Below are positions 1 to 5,742 of a stretch of 7,822 nt of DNA, one piece after another. How positions within the stretch are numbered: the stretch's first letter is position 1; the number at the start of each line of letters is the position of its first letter. Origin of the DNA: Bacilli bacterium (GTDB lineage: Bacteria; Bacillota_I; Bacilli_A; RFN20; CAG-826); NCBI GenBank assembly GCA_017551465.1, contig JAFZLN010000005.1:1-7822 (forward strand), written 5' to 3'. The position numbers were made by a program, and so were the translations under genes. The notes under the pieces were generated by a model. That model was given only the letters and a program-made list of their open reading frames with translations. It was not told where the DNA came from and searched no databases.

Positions 1-123
1 GAAGGGGATATCTCCTCTCTTATACCAAAATAGAAACACTGTTCCTAGGAAACCTAGGACTGTCGCGGTTATTGAAATAACAAGGGCTTTAGTTTCGATA
101 TTTTGGGCAAAGAATTTTTTCAT
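1..123 (-). CDS. N-terminal fragment of a small membrane protein (runs off the window)
   Basis: Forty-one codons of an open frame start at an ATG at 121-123 and run off the left edge, so the gene is partial. The visible protein starts with a short polar, lysine-containing stretch (residues 1-12). A hydrophobic segment of about 22 residues follows (13-34, ALVISITATVLGFLGTVFLF then WY), ending in a positively charged KRGD. That is the pattern of an N-terminal signal anchor or first transmembrane helix with its charged flank. The ATG overlaps the last base of the phosphofructokinase stop codon (TAATG), so translation is probably coupled and the gene is probably the third cistron of the pncA-pfk operon. 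No strong Shine-Dalgarno is visible just before it, which also fits coupling. I cannot assign a family from 41 residues. Confidence 0.6.
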   Translation of the reverse strand, partial: MKKFFAQNIETKALVISITATVLGFLGTVFLFWYKRGDIPF

Positions 124-1328
124 TATTTAACTTTGATACGTTTGAAGTTAGTCACTGGGGCAATACCATCTTTATAGATGAGTTTGACTTCGCCTTGGAC
201 TAATGGACGTAAGTAATCTCTGAAGCTATCGCTCATACGTGTTGCGTCAATAATCATTTCTGGTTTGACGTGGCTGACAGCATTAGCGACTTTGCTTAAT
301 GGAGCGAGTTTATATTTGATCTTGTATGGGTTTTGGCTGACTCTTTCGAAGATAATCATCTTGCCAGTTCTACCTTTTAAGGCAGCTTTGACGGCTCTCT
401 TACCTGTTTCGATAGCTTCTTTGCGGTCCACGAGAGAGACATATTGTGGGAAAGCTCTTTGAATGATGGAGAATTCCACCGCTCTTGTACCGATGTCTAA
501 TCTATTTTCAACGATTCTGCAGAGTTCAGCAGCAGCGCCACCTAATTGGGCGTGACCGAAACCGTCAACACGGACATTGGTCATATCTCTTTCAAATTGT
601 AAGCCTTCAGAGATAGCGACTAAGGCAAAGCCTTTTTCTTTATAAACTCTTTGAACATCAACTAAGAATTGTTCTAAGTCGAACTTCATTTCTGGTAAGT
701 AAATGAGGTGTGGTCTTGTTTGTTCTGGTAATAAGTCAACAGAAGCTGTTAACCAACCAGCATCACGACCCATGATTTCGACGATGTGGACTTTACCTTT
801 CTTGAAGCAGTTAGCGTCCATCGCAAATGCGTTAACACTGTTCATAACGAATTTAGCAGCACTTGGGAAACCTAAGGAGTGGTCTGTGCAGGCTAAGTCG
901 TTATCGATTGTTTTTGGTACACCAATAACTTTGACATCTTCGATACCTAATTCTTTGACTAATTTAGCAAGTTTATTGCAGGTATCCATGGAGTCGTTAC
1001 CACCATTGATGAAAACGTAACCAATGTTGTGTTTTTTTATGTTTTCAATAATAGCGGCGTATTCAGGAGTATGGATGTCCTTTGGAAGTTTTCTTCTTGT
1101 GGTACCTAAGATACTACCTGGTGTTTGGAGAAGAAGTTCGATTTGTTCATCGTCTTCTAAACCTAAATCGATTAAGTCATCATCGATTAAGCCTTCAACA
1201 CCGTGTTGAGAGCCATAGATGTGACCGATAAGATCTGGATGCTTTTTAGCTTCTTTAATCGCACCATATAATGATGTGTTAATGACTGAGGTTGGTCCAC
1301 CGGATTGGATGTAAACCATGTTTTTCAT
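123..1328 (-). CDS. 6-phosphofructokinase, pyrophosphate-dependent type (PPi-PFK)
   Basis: This 401-residue protein phosphorylates fructose 6-phosphate to fructose 1,6-bisphosphate, the committed step of glycolysis, in the cytoplasm. Family motifs appear in order: the N-terminal glycine-rich QSGGPTSVIN (8-17), GGNDS (109-113), PKTIDND (138-144, with the catalytic aspartate of TIDND), the substrate-binding MGRDAGW (186-192), LPE (211-213) and ISEG. ATP-dependent enzymes normally have Gly in the fourth position of GGDGS and Gly before TIDND. Here these are Asp112 and Lys139, the pair linked to pyrophosphate use, so PPi is the predicted donor and the reaction may be reversible. Asn111 replaces the usual metal-site Asp. 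The ATG at 1326-1328 is preceded by AAAGGAG at 9 bases. The gene lies 44 bases after pncA on the same strand. It is complete. The phosphoryl donor is inferred, not shown. Confidence 0.93.
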   Translation of the reverse strand: MKNMVYIQSGGPTSVINTSLYGAIKEAKKHPDLIGHIYGSQHGVEGLIDDDLIDLGLEDDEQIELLLQTPGSILGTTRRKLPKDIHTPEYAAIIENIKKHNIGYVFINGGNDSMDTCNKLAKLVKELGIEDVKVIGVPKTIDNDLACTDHSLGFPSAAKFVMNSVNAFAMDANCFKKGKVHIVEIMGRDAGWLTASVDLLPEQTRPHLIYLPEMKFDLEQFLVDVQRVYKEKGFALVAISEGLQFERDMTNVRVDGFGHAQLGGAAAELCRIVENRLDIGTRAVEFSIIQRAFPQYVSLVDRKEAIETGKRAVKAALKGRTGKMIIFERVSQNPYKIKYKLAPLSKVANAVSHVKPEMIIDATRMSDSFRDYLRPLVQGEVKLIYKDGIAPVTNFKRIKVK

Positions 1329-1337
1329 AAGTGAGTT

Positions 1338-1344
1338 TCTCCTT
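1338..1344 (-). promoter_or_regulatory. Ribosome binding site of the phosphofructokinase gene
   Basis: On the minus strand the sequence reads AAAGGAG, 9 bases before the ATG at 1326-1328. A second in-frame ATG lies three codons inside (MKNM), and the spacing favours the first. The whole pncA-pfk gap is 44 bases with no terminator-like hairpin, so read-through from pncA is expected. Confidence 0.7.
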
Positions 1345-1372
1345 TATATATTTATATAAGATTTATAACTGC

Positions 1373-1894
1373 CTAGATGATTTCCATATGGAGATGTTTT
1401 AAAACATCAAAAGCCTTTTCTTGCATATCTAAGTCGAAGGAAGAAGTCGCATCTCTCACCACTTTGATTTTAGCGTATGGAGAGGCTGAGGCTTTCGCAA
1501 TGAGCGCATTTGCGAATACGCATATATCGCTTACGAGTCCACATAGGTATATCTCGTCGAAGTTGTTCTCTTCAATGTAATGACCGAGTTCTTTGCTACC
1601 AAAGTCATGCTTATAGAAGACTTTAGAAGAACCCACTAGGTCTTTGATTGATGGATGTAATTCCCAGCCCTTAGTGCCCTTAATGCAGTGAGGAGCAGGT
1701 AAGTACTTACCTTCGTTAGTGTTCATATAATCTGCATCATGTGTATCATAGGTGAACACTACTTCATCCTTATTAGCGCGGAATTCTTTGATGAGCTCCA
1801 CGATACGAGGAGCAATCTTTTCAGCGCCTTTAAAACCTAAAGCACCATCAACAAAGTCATTCTGATAATCAACGACAACGAGTAATCTTTGCAT
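1373..1894 (-). CDS. pncA: Nicotinamidase (isochorismatase-fold amidohydrolase)
   Basis: This 173-residue cytoplasmic enzyme is predicted to hydrolyse nicotinamide to nicotinate and ammonia, feeding the Preiss-Handler route of NAD salvage. The isochorismatase-fold catalytic triad is complete: Asp9 (in VVVDYQNDF), Lys95 (FYKHDFGS) and Cys125 (CGLVSDICVFANA). The metal-site residues that separate nicotinamidases from other members of the fold are also present: Asp50 and His52 (in YDTHD) and His69 (in PAPHCIKGT). The Gly-Leu-Val-Ser-Asp segment carries the usual cis-peptide region before the cysteine. The length is slightly short of many family members (about 180-210) but nothing essential is missing. 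The start is supported by AAAGGA 6 bases upstream. It is the first gene of the pncA-pfk-membrane protein operon and has its own promoter. Pyrazinamide deamidation is a known side activity of the family, not shown here. Confidence 0.92.
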   Translation of the reverse strand: MQRLLVVVDYQNDFVDGALGFKGAEKIAPRIVELIKEFRANKDEVVFTYDTHDADYMNTNEGKYLPAPHCIKGTKGWELHPSIKDLVGSSKVFYKHDFGSKELGHYIEENNFDEIYLCGLVSDICVFANALIAKASASPYAKIKVVRDATSSFDLDMQEKAFDVLKHLHMEII

Positions 1895-1900
1895 ATATAA

Positions 1901-1906
1901 TCCTTT
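1901..1906 (-). promoter_or_regulatory. Ribosome binding site of pncA
   Basis: The minus strand reads AAAGGA 6 bases ahead of the ATG at 1892-1894. The spacing is normal and no other start codon competes for it. Confidence 0.65.
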
Positions 1907-1918
1907 CTAGCGATAATC

Positions 1919-1927
1919 ACTATACCA
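1919..1927 (-). promoter_or_regulatory. Extended -10 promoter of the pncA-pfk operon
   Basis: On the minus strand TGGTATAGT forms an extended -10 element (TGn followed by TATAGT, a 5 of 6 match). It puts the transcription start near 1912 and gives a leader of roughly 18 bases before pncA. At the 17-base distance I see only AT-rich sequence and no convincing -35, as is usual for extended -10 promoters. The background is very AT-rich, so chance matches are possible. Confidence 0.5.
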
Positions 1928-2002
1928 CATAATATATTTAAAAAATATAAAAATCGAAAAATGATTAAAGATGGCTATATAAAAAGAATAGCGGTTAAAG
2001 CT

Positions 2003-2689
2003 TTAGAAGCAGTTATATGCGTGCCCTTTGATAAGTCTTTTTGGGAAATCCGAATCCCAAAGACGTTTGCTCGGGATATACTGCTGTCCAAAAACAATAT
2101 TGCTAACAAAAAACAAACCCTGAAAAGAAACATATACGATGTTTAAATTAATGTCGTCAAATAAAACATAAACGAATTCTGATTCATCATTATAAATGAA
2201 AATTAATGCATCAAAAGAAAAGAGCGTTTTCGTAAACTGTGGCTGTTTTATCGTTGGATATTCTTTTTTTAGAGTATGCTCTTTTTCATCAGAGTATTTT
2301 TCCTCATCATTGTAAAAAGTCTTTATATATATTTCGCGAATTATTAAAGTTTTTCGCCCACCATATCGTTCTCTAGACGTGCAATACACGAAAAATTCCG
2401 CTTTTTCCGTATGCAATGAGGCAGGTGCGAAATAAAAATCATTTTCTTCTAGATAGCCACCTGTTGATTCTTTCAAATCGTTTATTGAATACTCTTCTTT
2501 TTTTATTTCAGTAACATTACCAATTATTTCGCTTTCTTTTAGTGGATCAATTACATTATCAATCCCAAAGGAAATTGGTTGAAAAAGCAGCCACATGGAT
2601 AAACTAAAAAGCACGAGTCCAAATATTGAAAAGGCACAAACAAAACTCACGATTCCTTTTTTAATTATTTTTTTAGTTCCTTTGTTCAT
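2003..2689 (-). CDS. Membrane-anchored protein of unknown function, candidate partner of the RHS tip
   Basis: I do not recognise a family. Read from the ATG at 2687-2689, the protein has 228 residues. It has a lysine-rich cytoplasmic start (MNKGTKKIIKK), one transmembrane segment at about 12-36, and a polar domain of about 190 residues rich in Glu, Lys, Tyr and Phe that probably lies outside the membrane. I chose this start because its ATG overlaps the TGA of the preceding RHS-tip frame (ATGA) and a GGGAG lies upstream at usable spacing. An in-frame ATG six codons earlier, at 2705-2707, has no ribosome binding site and would overlap the upstream gene by 22 bases. Coupling to an RHS tip suggests an immunity or accessory protein, because immunity genes commonly sit directly behind RHS toxins. 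That role is inferred from position only. Confidence 0.6.
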   Translation of the reverse strand: MNKGTKKIIKKGIVSFVCAFSIFGLVLFSLSMWLLFQPISFGIDNVIDPLKESEIIGNVTEIKKEEYSINDLKESTGGYLEENDFYFAPASLHTEKAEFFVYCTSRERYGGRKTLIIREIYIKTFYNDEEKYSDEKEHTLKKEYPTIKQPQFTKTLFSFDALIFIYNDESEFVYVLFDDINLNIVYVSFQGLFFVSNIVFGQQYIPSKRLWDSDFPKRLIKGHAYNCF

Positions 2690-3156
2690 TTCCACAAACT
2701 CTCCCATGCGTTTTCAAGCCAATCATTATTTTTATCAAAATTAGTTGATATTGAACTATTAAACCAAGAATATATATGTGGCATTATTTTATCACCATTA
2801 GACAAAAGAGAACCAAAAACTGCGGGAATGAATGTGATATCAGCCATTACGTTGTGGAGTTCCCATTCACACCAATAACTAAAAACATTCCTTGGAGAAT
2901 CTCCGTTATTTTTCTTATATTCTTCTGAATTAGTCACTAAAAGTAAGAAAACAAAATTTGAAATAGGATTTTGCACTACGGCAGAGTATTTTATCTCAAA
3001 CCCGCCACCATTAGTGTATTTTGTCCGGCCTGTAGCTTCGGATATCCCGTATTCAATTATTCCTGCCAATGCTGAAATTGCAACAATCGCGGCAATCGCC
3101 AAAGCAATAGAAAACAACGCCAGCCAGAAATGCCCAGTTGGATCATAATACATCAC
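2686..3156 (-). CDS. Orphan RHS-core end with C-terminal tip domain (3' remnant of an RHS-repeat gene)
   Basis: The frame is open from 3216 (after a TGA at 3217-3219) to the TGA at 2686-2688. Between about 3186 and 3130 it encodes NLYAYSKKNPVMYYDPTGH, a clear match to the end of the RHS-repeat-associated core (consensus NLYAY..NPV...DP.G). In intact RHS proteins this point marks the switch from the conserved shell to a variable, often toxic, tip. Here about 148 residues follow: a hydrophobic segment (about 12-37 from the GTG at 3156), then a polar region containing EIKYSAVVQNP and SYWCEWELHN, ending in NAWESLWK. I do not recognise the tip family. The listed GTG/ATG start has no ribosome binding site, and the RHS body upstream is absent, so this is probably a non-expressed 3' fragment or a silent orphan module. 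The ATGA overlap with the next gene suggests the two were once translated together. Confidence 0.65.
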   Translation of the reverse strand: MMYYDPTGHFWLALFSIALAIAAIVAISALAGIIEYGISEATGRTKYTNGGGFEIKYSAVVQNPISNFVFLLLVTNSEEYKKNNGDSPRNVFSYWCEWELHNVMADITFIPAVFGSLLSNGDKIMPHIYSWFNSSISTNFDKNNDWLENAWESLWK

Positions 3157-3311
3157 AGGATTTTTTTTGCTATATGCATAAAGGTTAAGATTCTGTCGAA
3201 TAACAATTTTCCAGCTTCAATATCAATATTAAAATAATAATCTTTTCTTCTGAGTTCAAAAAACTGTCGATATTTAGAAAAAATAAGGTTCGAAAGTGGA
3301 TAGCTCGGCAT
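3153..3311 (-). CDS. Short open frame of 52 codons preceding the RHS remnant (doubtful)
   Basis: An ATG at 3309-3311 opens a 52-codon frame beginning MPSYPLSNLIFSKYRQFFEL and ending at a TGA at 3153-3155. Its last dozen codons (ILTFMHIAKKIL) are the RHS core sequence read one frame off, so the frame crosses from unrelated sequence into the RHS remnant out of register. There is no ribosome binding site. A weak extended -10 lies only 5 bases upstream, which would make the transcript leaderless. It could be the start of a broken gene that was once in frame with the tip, or chance. I recognise no domain. Confidence 0.2.
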   Translation of the reverse strand: MPSYPLSNLIFSKYRQFFELRRKDYYFNIDIEAGKLLFDRILTFMHIAKKIL

Positions 3312-3316
3312 GATTT

Positions 3317-3325
3317 AATATAGCA
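3317..3325 (-). promoter_or_regulatory. Weak extended -10 promoter facing the RHS remnant
   Basis: On the minus strand TGCTATATT resembles an extended -10, with a poor -35 (TTGTTT, 3 of 6) at 17 bases. If used, transcription would start at about 3310 and run toward the RHS tip and its partner. An 8-base direct repeat, GCATGATT (3308-3315 and 3323-3330), overlaps this site. In sequence this AT-rich the match could easily be chance. Confidence 0.25.
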
Positions 3326-3389
3326 TGATTAGGAACTAAAAACAAACTATTGTTTTTTTATCTACAATTTTGATTTATAATTAATTTGC

Positions 3390-3418
3390 TTGAAATTGTC
3401 TAGACATTTGTTTAGAAT
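3390..3418 (+). promoter_or_regulatory. Sigma-A type promoter of the nucleoside kinase gene
   Basis: TTGAAA at 3390-3395 and TAGAAT at 3413-3418 are separated by exactly 17 bases. Each matches the housekeeping consensus at 4 to 5 of 6 positions. Transcription should start near 3425, leaving a leader of about 24 bases, too short for a riboswitch or T-box. Confidence 0.7.
3397..3406. promoter_or_regulatory. Perfect palindrome in the promoter spacer, possible operator
   Basis: TGTCTAGACA is a perfect 10-base palindrome lying wholly between the -35 and -10 elements of the nucleoside kinase promoter. A wider inverted repeat, ACAATTT (3364-3370) with AAATTGT (3393-3399), overlaps the -35. A dimeric repressor bound here would block RNA polymerase. 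No regulator is identified, and the site is inferred from symmetry and position. Confidence 0.35.
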
Positions 3419-3433
3419 GAAAGACTTCGCTCT

Positions 3434-3439
3434 AGGAGG
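3434..3439 (+). promoter_or_regulatory. Ribosome binding site of the nucleoside kinase gene
   Basis: A full AGGAGG lies 9 bases before the ATG at 3449. It fixes the start and suggests efficient translation. Confidence 0.85.
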
Positions 3440-3448
3440 TACAATACA

Positions 3449-5092
3449 ATGCCATTCAAAGTGGTTTTTAATAACAAAGAAAAAATTTATGATGCTCCGA
3501 TTACAGTCTTAGATATCGTGGGCAAAGACAGAAATATTATTTGTGCTTATGTGAACGGCCGTGTCCGTGAACTTACATACACAATTGATAAGGATTCTGA
3601 AATCATTCCTTTAACCTGCAAAGATAGAGACGCTAAACCAATTTATGAATCATCTCTTCGTTTCTTAGTGGCTATGGCTATGCACAATATCCATCCACAT
3701 TATGAAATTAGATTTGCCTATAACGTTTCCCGTTCTATCTTCTTACAAATCTTAAATCCAGGTACCAGTGCTTCTGGTATCATGATCAAAGAATTAGTCG
3801 CGGAAATGAATAGACTTGTCGCTCTTGATTTACCATTAGAAAGAAAGATTGTTTCTAAAGAAGAAGCCGCAAGAATCTTCGCGGAAGATGGTTATCAAGA
3901 TAAAGTAGATATTCTAAAATATCGTCCAGAAAAGACAGCGCACATTTATACTTGTGATAATTATCGTAACTATATGTATAACCGTATGGTTCCTTCCACT
4001 GGTTATATTAATAGATGGGTTATCAAATACTATCACCCAGGTATCATTATTCAATACCCACGTCCTGACTTTAACGGTGAAATCCCACCGTTTGAAGACG
4101 CTCCAACATTTGGTAAGACTTTAAAGAGAGCACACCAATGGGCTTTAGCGACAGGCTGTAACACTATCGTTGGTATTAACGAAAGAATTGAACATGATGG
4201 CGATGTCGAATTTATCACACTTTGTGAACAAAGACACAACCGTCAATTATGTGAATTGGGTCAAATGATTGAAGACGAAAAAGAATCCATTCGTTTGATT
4301 TGTATCGCTGGTCCTTCTTCTTCTGGTAAGACCACATTCGCTAATAGATTAAGAATTGAATTATTATCTCGTGGTATTAAGCCTATCCGTATTTCTATGG
4401 ATGACTACTACTTACCAAGAGGTCAAGCTCCTCTTGATGAAGAAGGTAAACCAGATTTAGAAAGTGCTGATGCATTAGATATCGAATTATTTAACTCTAA
4501 CCTCGCCGATTTAGTCGCTGGTTTAGAAGTTGAATGTCCAAAATATGACTTCAAAGCGGGCTGCCGCGCTAAAGAAGGAAGAAAGTTAATCGTTCCACAA
4601 GATCAACCAATCATCATTGAAGGTATCCATGCCTTAAATGAAAGATTAACCGCTTCTATTCCTGCTCACCAAAAATTCAAAATCTTTATTGCCCCACAAT
4701 CACAAGTCAATATCGATAACCATAACCCAATGAGTTTAACCGATTTAAGACTTTTAAGAAGAATTGTGCGTGACCACCAATTCAGAAACGCTTCCGCTAT
4801 TTCCACATTAGAAATGTGGCCAAGCGTGAGAAAAGGTGAATTCAAATGGATTTATCCTTCTCAAGAAGGCGCTAACTATGTCTTCAACTCCTTCTCAAGT
4901 TATGAACTCTCCGTCATGAAAAAATACGCGATGCCATTACTTGAAGAAATCGATACTGAAAGTGAATACTTCCCAGTTGCTGAAAGACTTATCCGTATGC
5001 TTAAGTTCTTCGATGACTTAAGCGATCAATGGGTACCATGTAATTCCATTATCCGTGAATTCATCGGTGGTTCTTGCTATCAAGACGACTAA
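3449..5092 (+). CDS. Nucleoside (uridine) kinase with N-terminal TGS and ThrRS-like region
   Basis: The 547-residue cytoplasmic protein is predicted to phosphorylate a nucleoside, most likely uridine, to its 5'-monophosphate for salvage. Residues 1-57 resemble a TGS (ubiquitin-like) domain. About 60-260 resemble the second additional domain of threonyl-tRNA synthetase. From about 280 a phosphoribulokinase/uridine kinase domain follows, with Walker A GPSSSGKTT (288-296, Lys294), DDYY (318-321, Asp pair for substrate and metal), DALD (361-364), EGIHALN (391-397) and RRIVRDHQFR (457-466). In the synthetase-like part the HxxxH of editing domains appears lost (Ser68 and Phe72 by hand alignment), so tRNA editing is unlikely. 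Same-architecture proteins of about 550 residues are known in Clostridia and Thermotoga. The gene stands alone with its own promoter and terminator, divergent from the RHS remnant. Substrate choice is not proven by sequence. Confidence 0.88.
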   Translation: MPFKVVFNNKEKIYDAPITVLDIVGKDRNIICAYVNGRVRELTYTIDKDSEIIPLTCKDRDAKPIYESSLRFLVAMAMHNIHPHYEIRFAYNVSRSIFLQILNPGTSASGIMIKELVAEMNRLVALDLPLERKIVSKEEAARIFAEDGYQDKVDILKYRPEKTAHIYTCDNYRNYMYNRMVPSTGYINRWVIKYYHPGIIIQYPRPDFNGEIPPFEDAPTFGKTLKRAHQWALATGCNTIVGINERIEHDGDVEFITLCEQRHNRQLCELGQMIEDEKESIRLICIAGPSSSGKTTFANRLRIELLSRGIKPIRISMDDYYLPRGQAPLDEEGKPDLESADALDIELFNSNLADLVAGLEVECPKYDFKAGCRAKEGRKLIVPQDQPIIIEGIHALNERLTASIPAHQKFKIFIAPQSQVNIDNHNPMSLTDLRLLRRIVRDHQFRNASAISTLEMWPSVRKGEFKWIYPSQEGANYVFNSFSSYELSVMKKYAMPLLEEIDTESEYFPVAERLIRMLKFFDDLSDQWVPCNSIIREFIGGSCYQDD

Positions 5093-5120
5093 CCAGTATC
5101 ATCTCTGTTTTATATGTATG

Positions 5121-5156
5121 AAGCCCTCTAGAAACATTTCAGTTGGAGGGCTTTTT
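5121..5156 (+). terminator. Intrinsic terminator of the nucleoside kinase gene
   Basis: AAGCCCTCTA (5121-5130) pairs with TTGGAGGGCTT (5143-5153) as a 10-base stem with one G-U pair and a loop of about 13 bases. TTTTT follows at 5152-5156. It lies 29 bases after the kinase stop. On the minus strand the hairpin is followed by TTCATACAT, not a T-run, so it should stop the opposing glpK operon poorly. I see no separate strong terminator for that operon at 5157-5211. Confidence 0.88.
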
Positions 5157-5211
5157 GAAAGAATGAGAAACTGTTTAGTAAAAATAGATTATCAAGTTTT
5201 AAGGAAGCTTA

Positions 5212-5700
5212 CTATTCATCATATTTGAAGAAACCTGGCCATTTCTTTTCAATTTCGGCGCGAATTTGAAATATTTGAGCCGTATCCATCTTCATCATTT
5301 TTTTGAAACAAACTCTGTTTTGTATTTCCGTGATTAAAGAAAGGCCAACATCCACAAATATCGTGGAGCCAAAGCACGTTAGAACGAACACTGTATCTGC
5401 GCTTTTGTTATTCAAAACACCATTAAGACTCAAGACGAGTGAAAGGACAGCGAACAATAAGGTCAAGCCAGCGCAAATCAGCGTAGAAATGCATGGCCAA
5501 AATAAGCGAGGAAATGTCTGAGTTCGCGGCAATCCTTTGTACATGAATTCAAATGGGTGACCATCTGGAAGCATATATTTCAAAAGATAAAGATCACAAA
5601 GCGATCCAGAATATGGGTTGACTCTATTAGCGTTGCGAACCATAGCTAAAAATGAAATAACCGTTATAAACGCTGACATAACAACTCCTAACCAAGACAT
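5212..5700 (-). CDS. Small membrane protein with three predicted helices, function unknown
   Basis: I do not recognise this protein. From the ATG at 5698-5700 it has 162 residues. Hydrophobic segments lie at about 2-21, 67-92 and 102-123. A polar loop of about 45 residues between the first two contains NPYSG and LPDGHPFEF. A lysine-rich tail (KKMMKMD...EIEKKW) ends the protein. A TTG at 5713-5715 would add five residues (MVVKN). I prefer the ATG because GGTGGTG precedes it at about 6 bases and nothing similar precedes the TTG. It starts 42 bases after the stop of the DUF5677-like gene on the same strand and is probably the last gene of the glpK transcript. No catalytic motif is visible. Confidence 0.6.
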   Translation of the reverse strand: MSWLGVVMSAFITVISFLAMVRNANRVNPYSGSLCDLYLLKYMLPDGHPFEFMYKGLPRTQTFPRLFWPCISTLICAGLTLLFAVLSLVLSLNGVLNNKSADTVFVLTCFGSTIFVDVGLSLITEIQNRVCFKKMMKMDTAQIFQIRAEIEKKWPGFFKYDE

Positions 5701-5742
5701 ATTTTTCACCACCAATCAAAATAAGTATCAAAAACTCACCAT

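Noticed and set aside
265..1209. Plus-strand open frames of 61 to 105 codons opposite the phosphofructokinase gene
   Set aside because: They lie antisense to a full, motif-rich gene and have no ribosome binding sites or recognisable domains.
1974..1992. Possible hairpin GCTAT/ATAGC as a terminator after the 228-residue protein gene
   Set aside because: The 5-base AT-rich stem is too weak, and the following T-rich stretch is normal for the local composition.
1961..2146. Plus-strand frame of 61 codons starting at the ATG at 1961
   Set aside because: It has no ribosome binding site, overlaps the 3' end of the membrane-anchored protein gene on the other strand, and has a composition typical of chance AT-rich frames.
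2003..3216. Reading UGA as tryptophan, as in Mycoplasma, to rescue the RHS frame
   Set aside because: Tryptophans at conserved sites throughout the window are TGG, and the TGA in the ATGA overlap acts as a normal stop. The break before the RHS core is also a frame change, not only a TGA.
3308..3330. Direct repeat GCATGATT spaced 15 bases apart as an operator or attachment site
   Set aside because: Eight bases in AT-rich DNA is weak evidence, and there is no integrase or partner copy in the window. It is mentioned only with the weak promoter.
4051..4239. Minus-strand frame of 62 codons inside the nucleoside kinase gene
   Set aside because: It is the antisense shadow of conserved kinase coding sequence and has no start signals.
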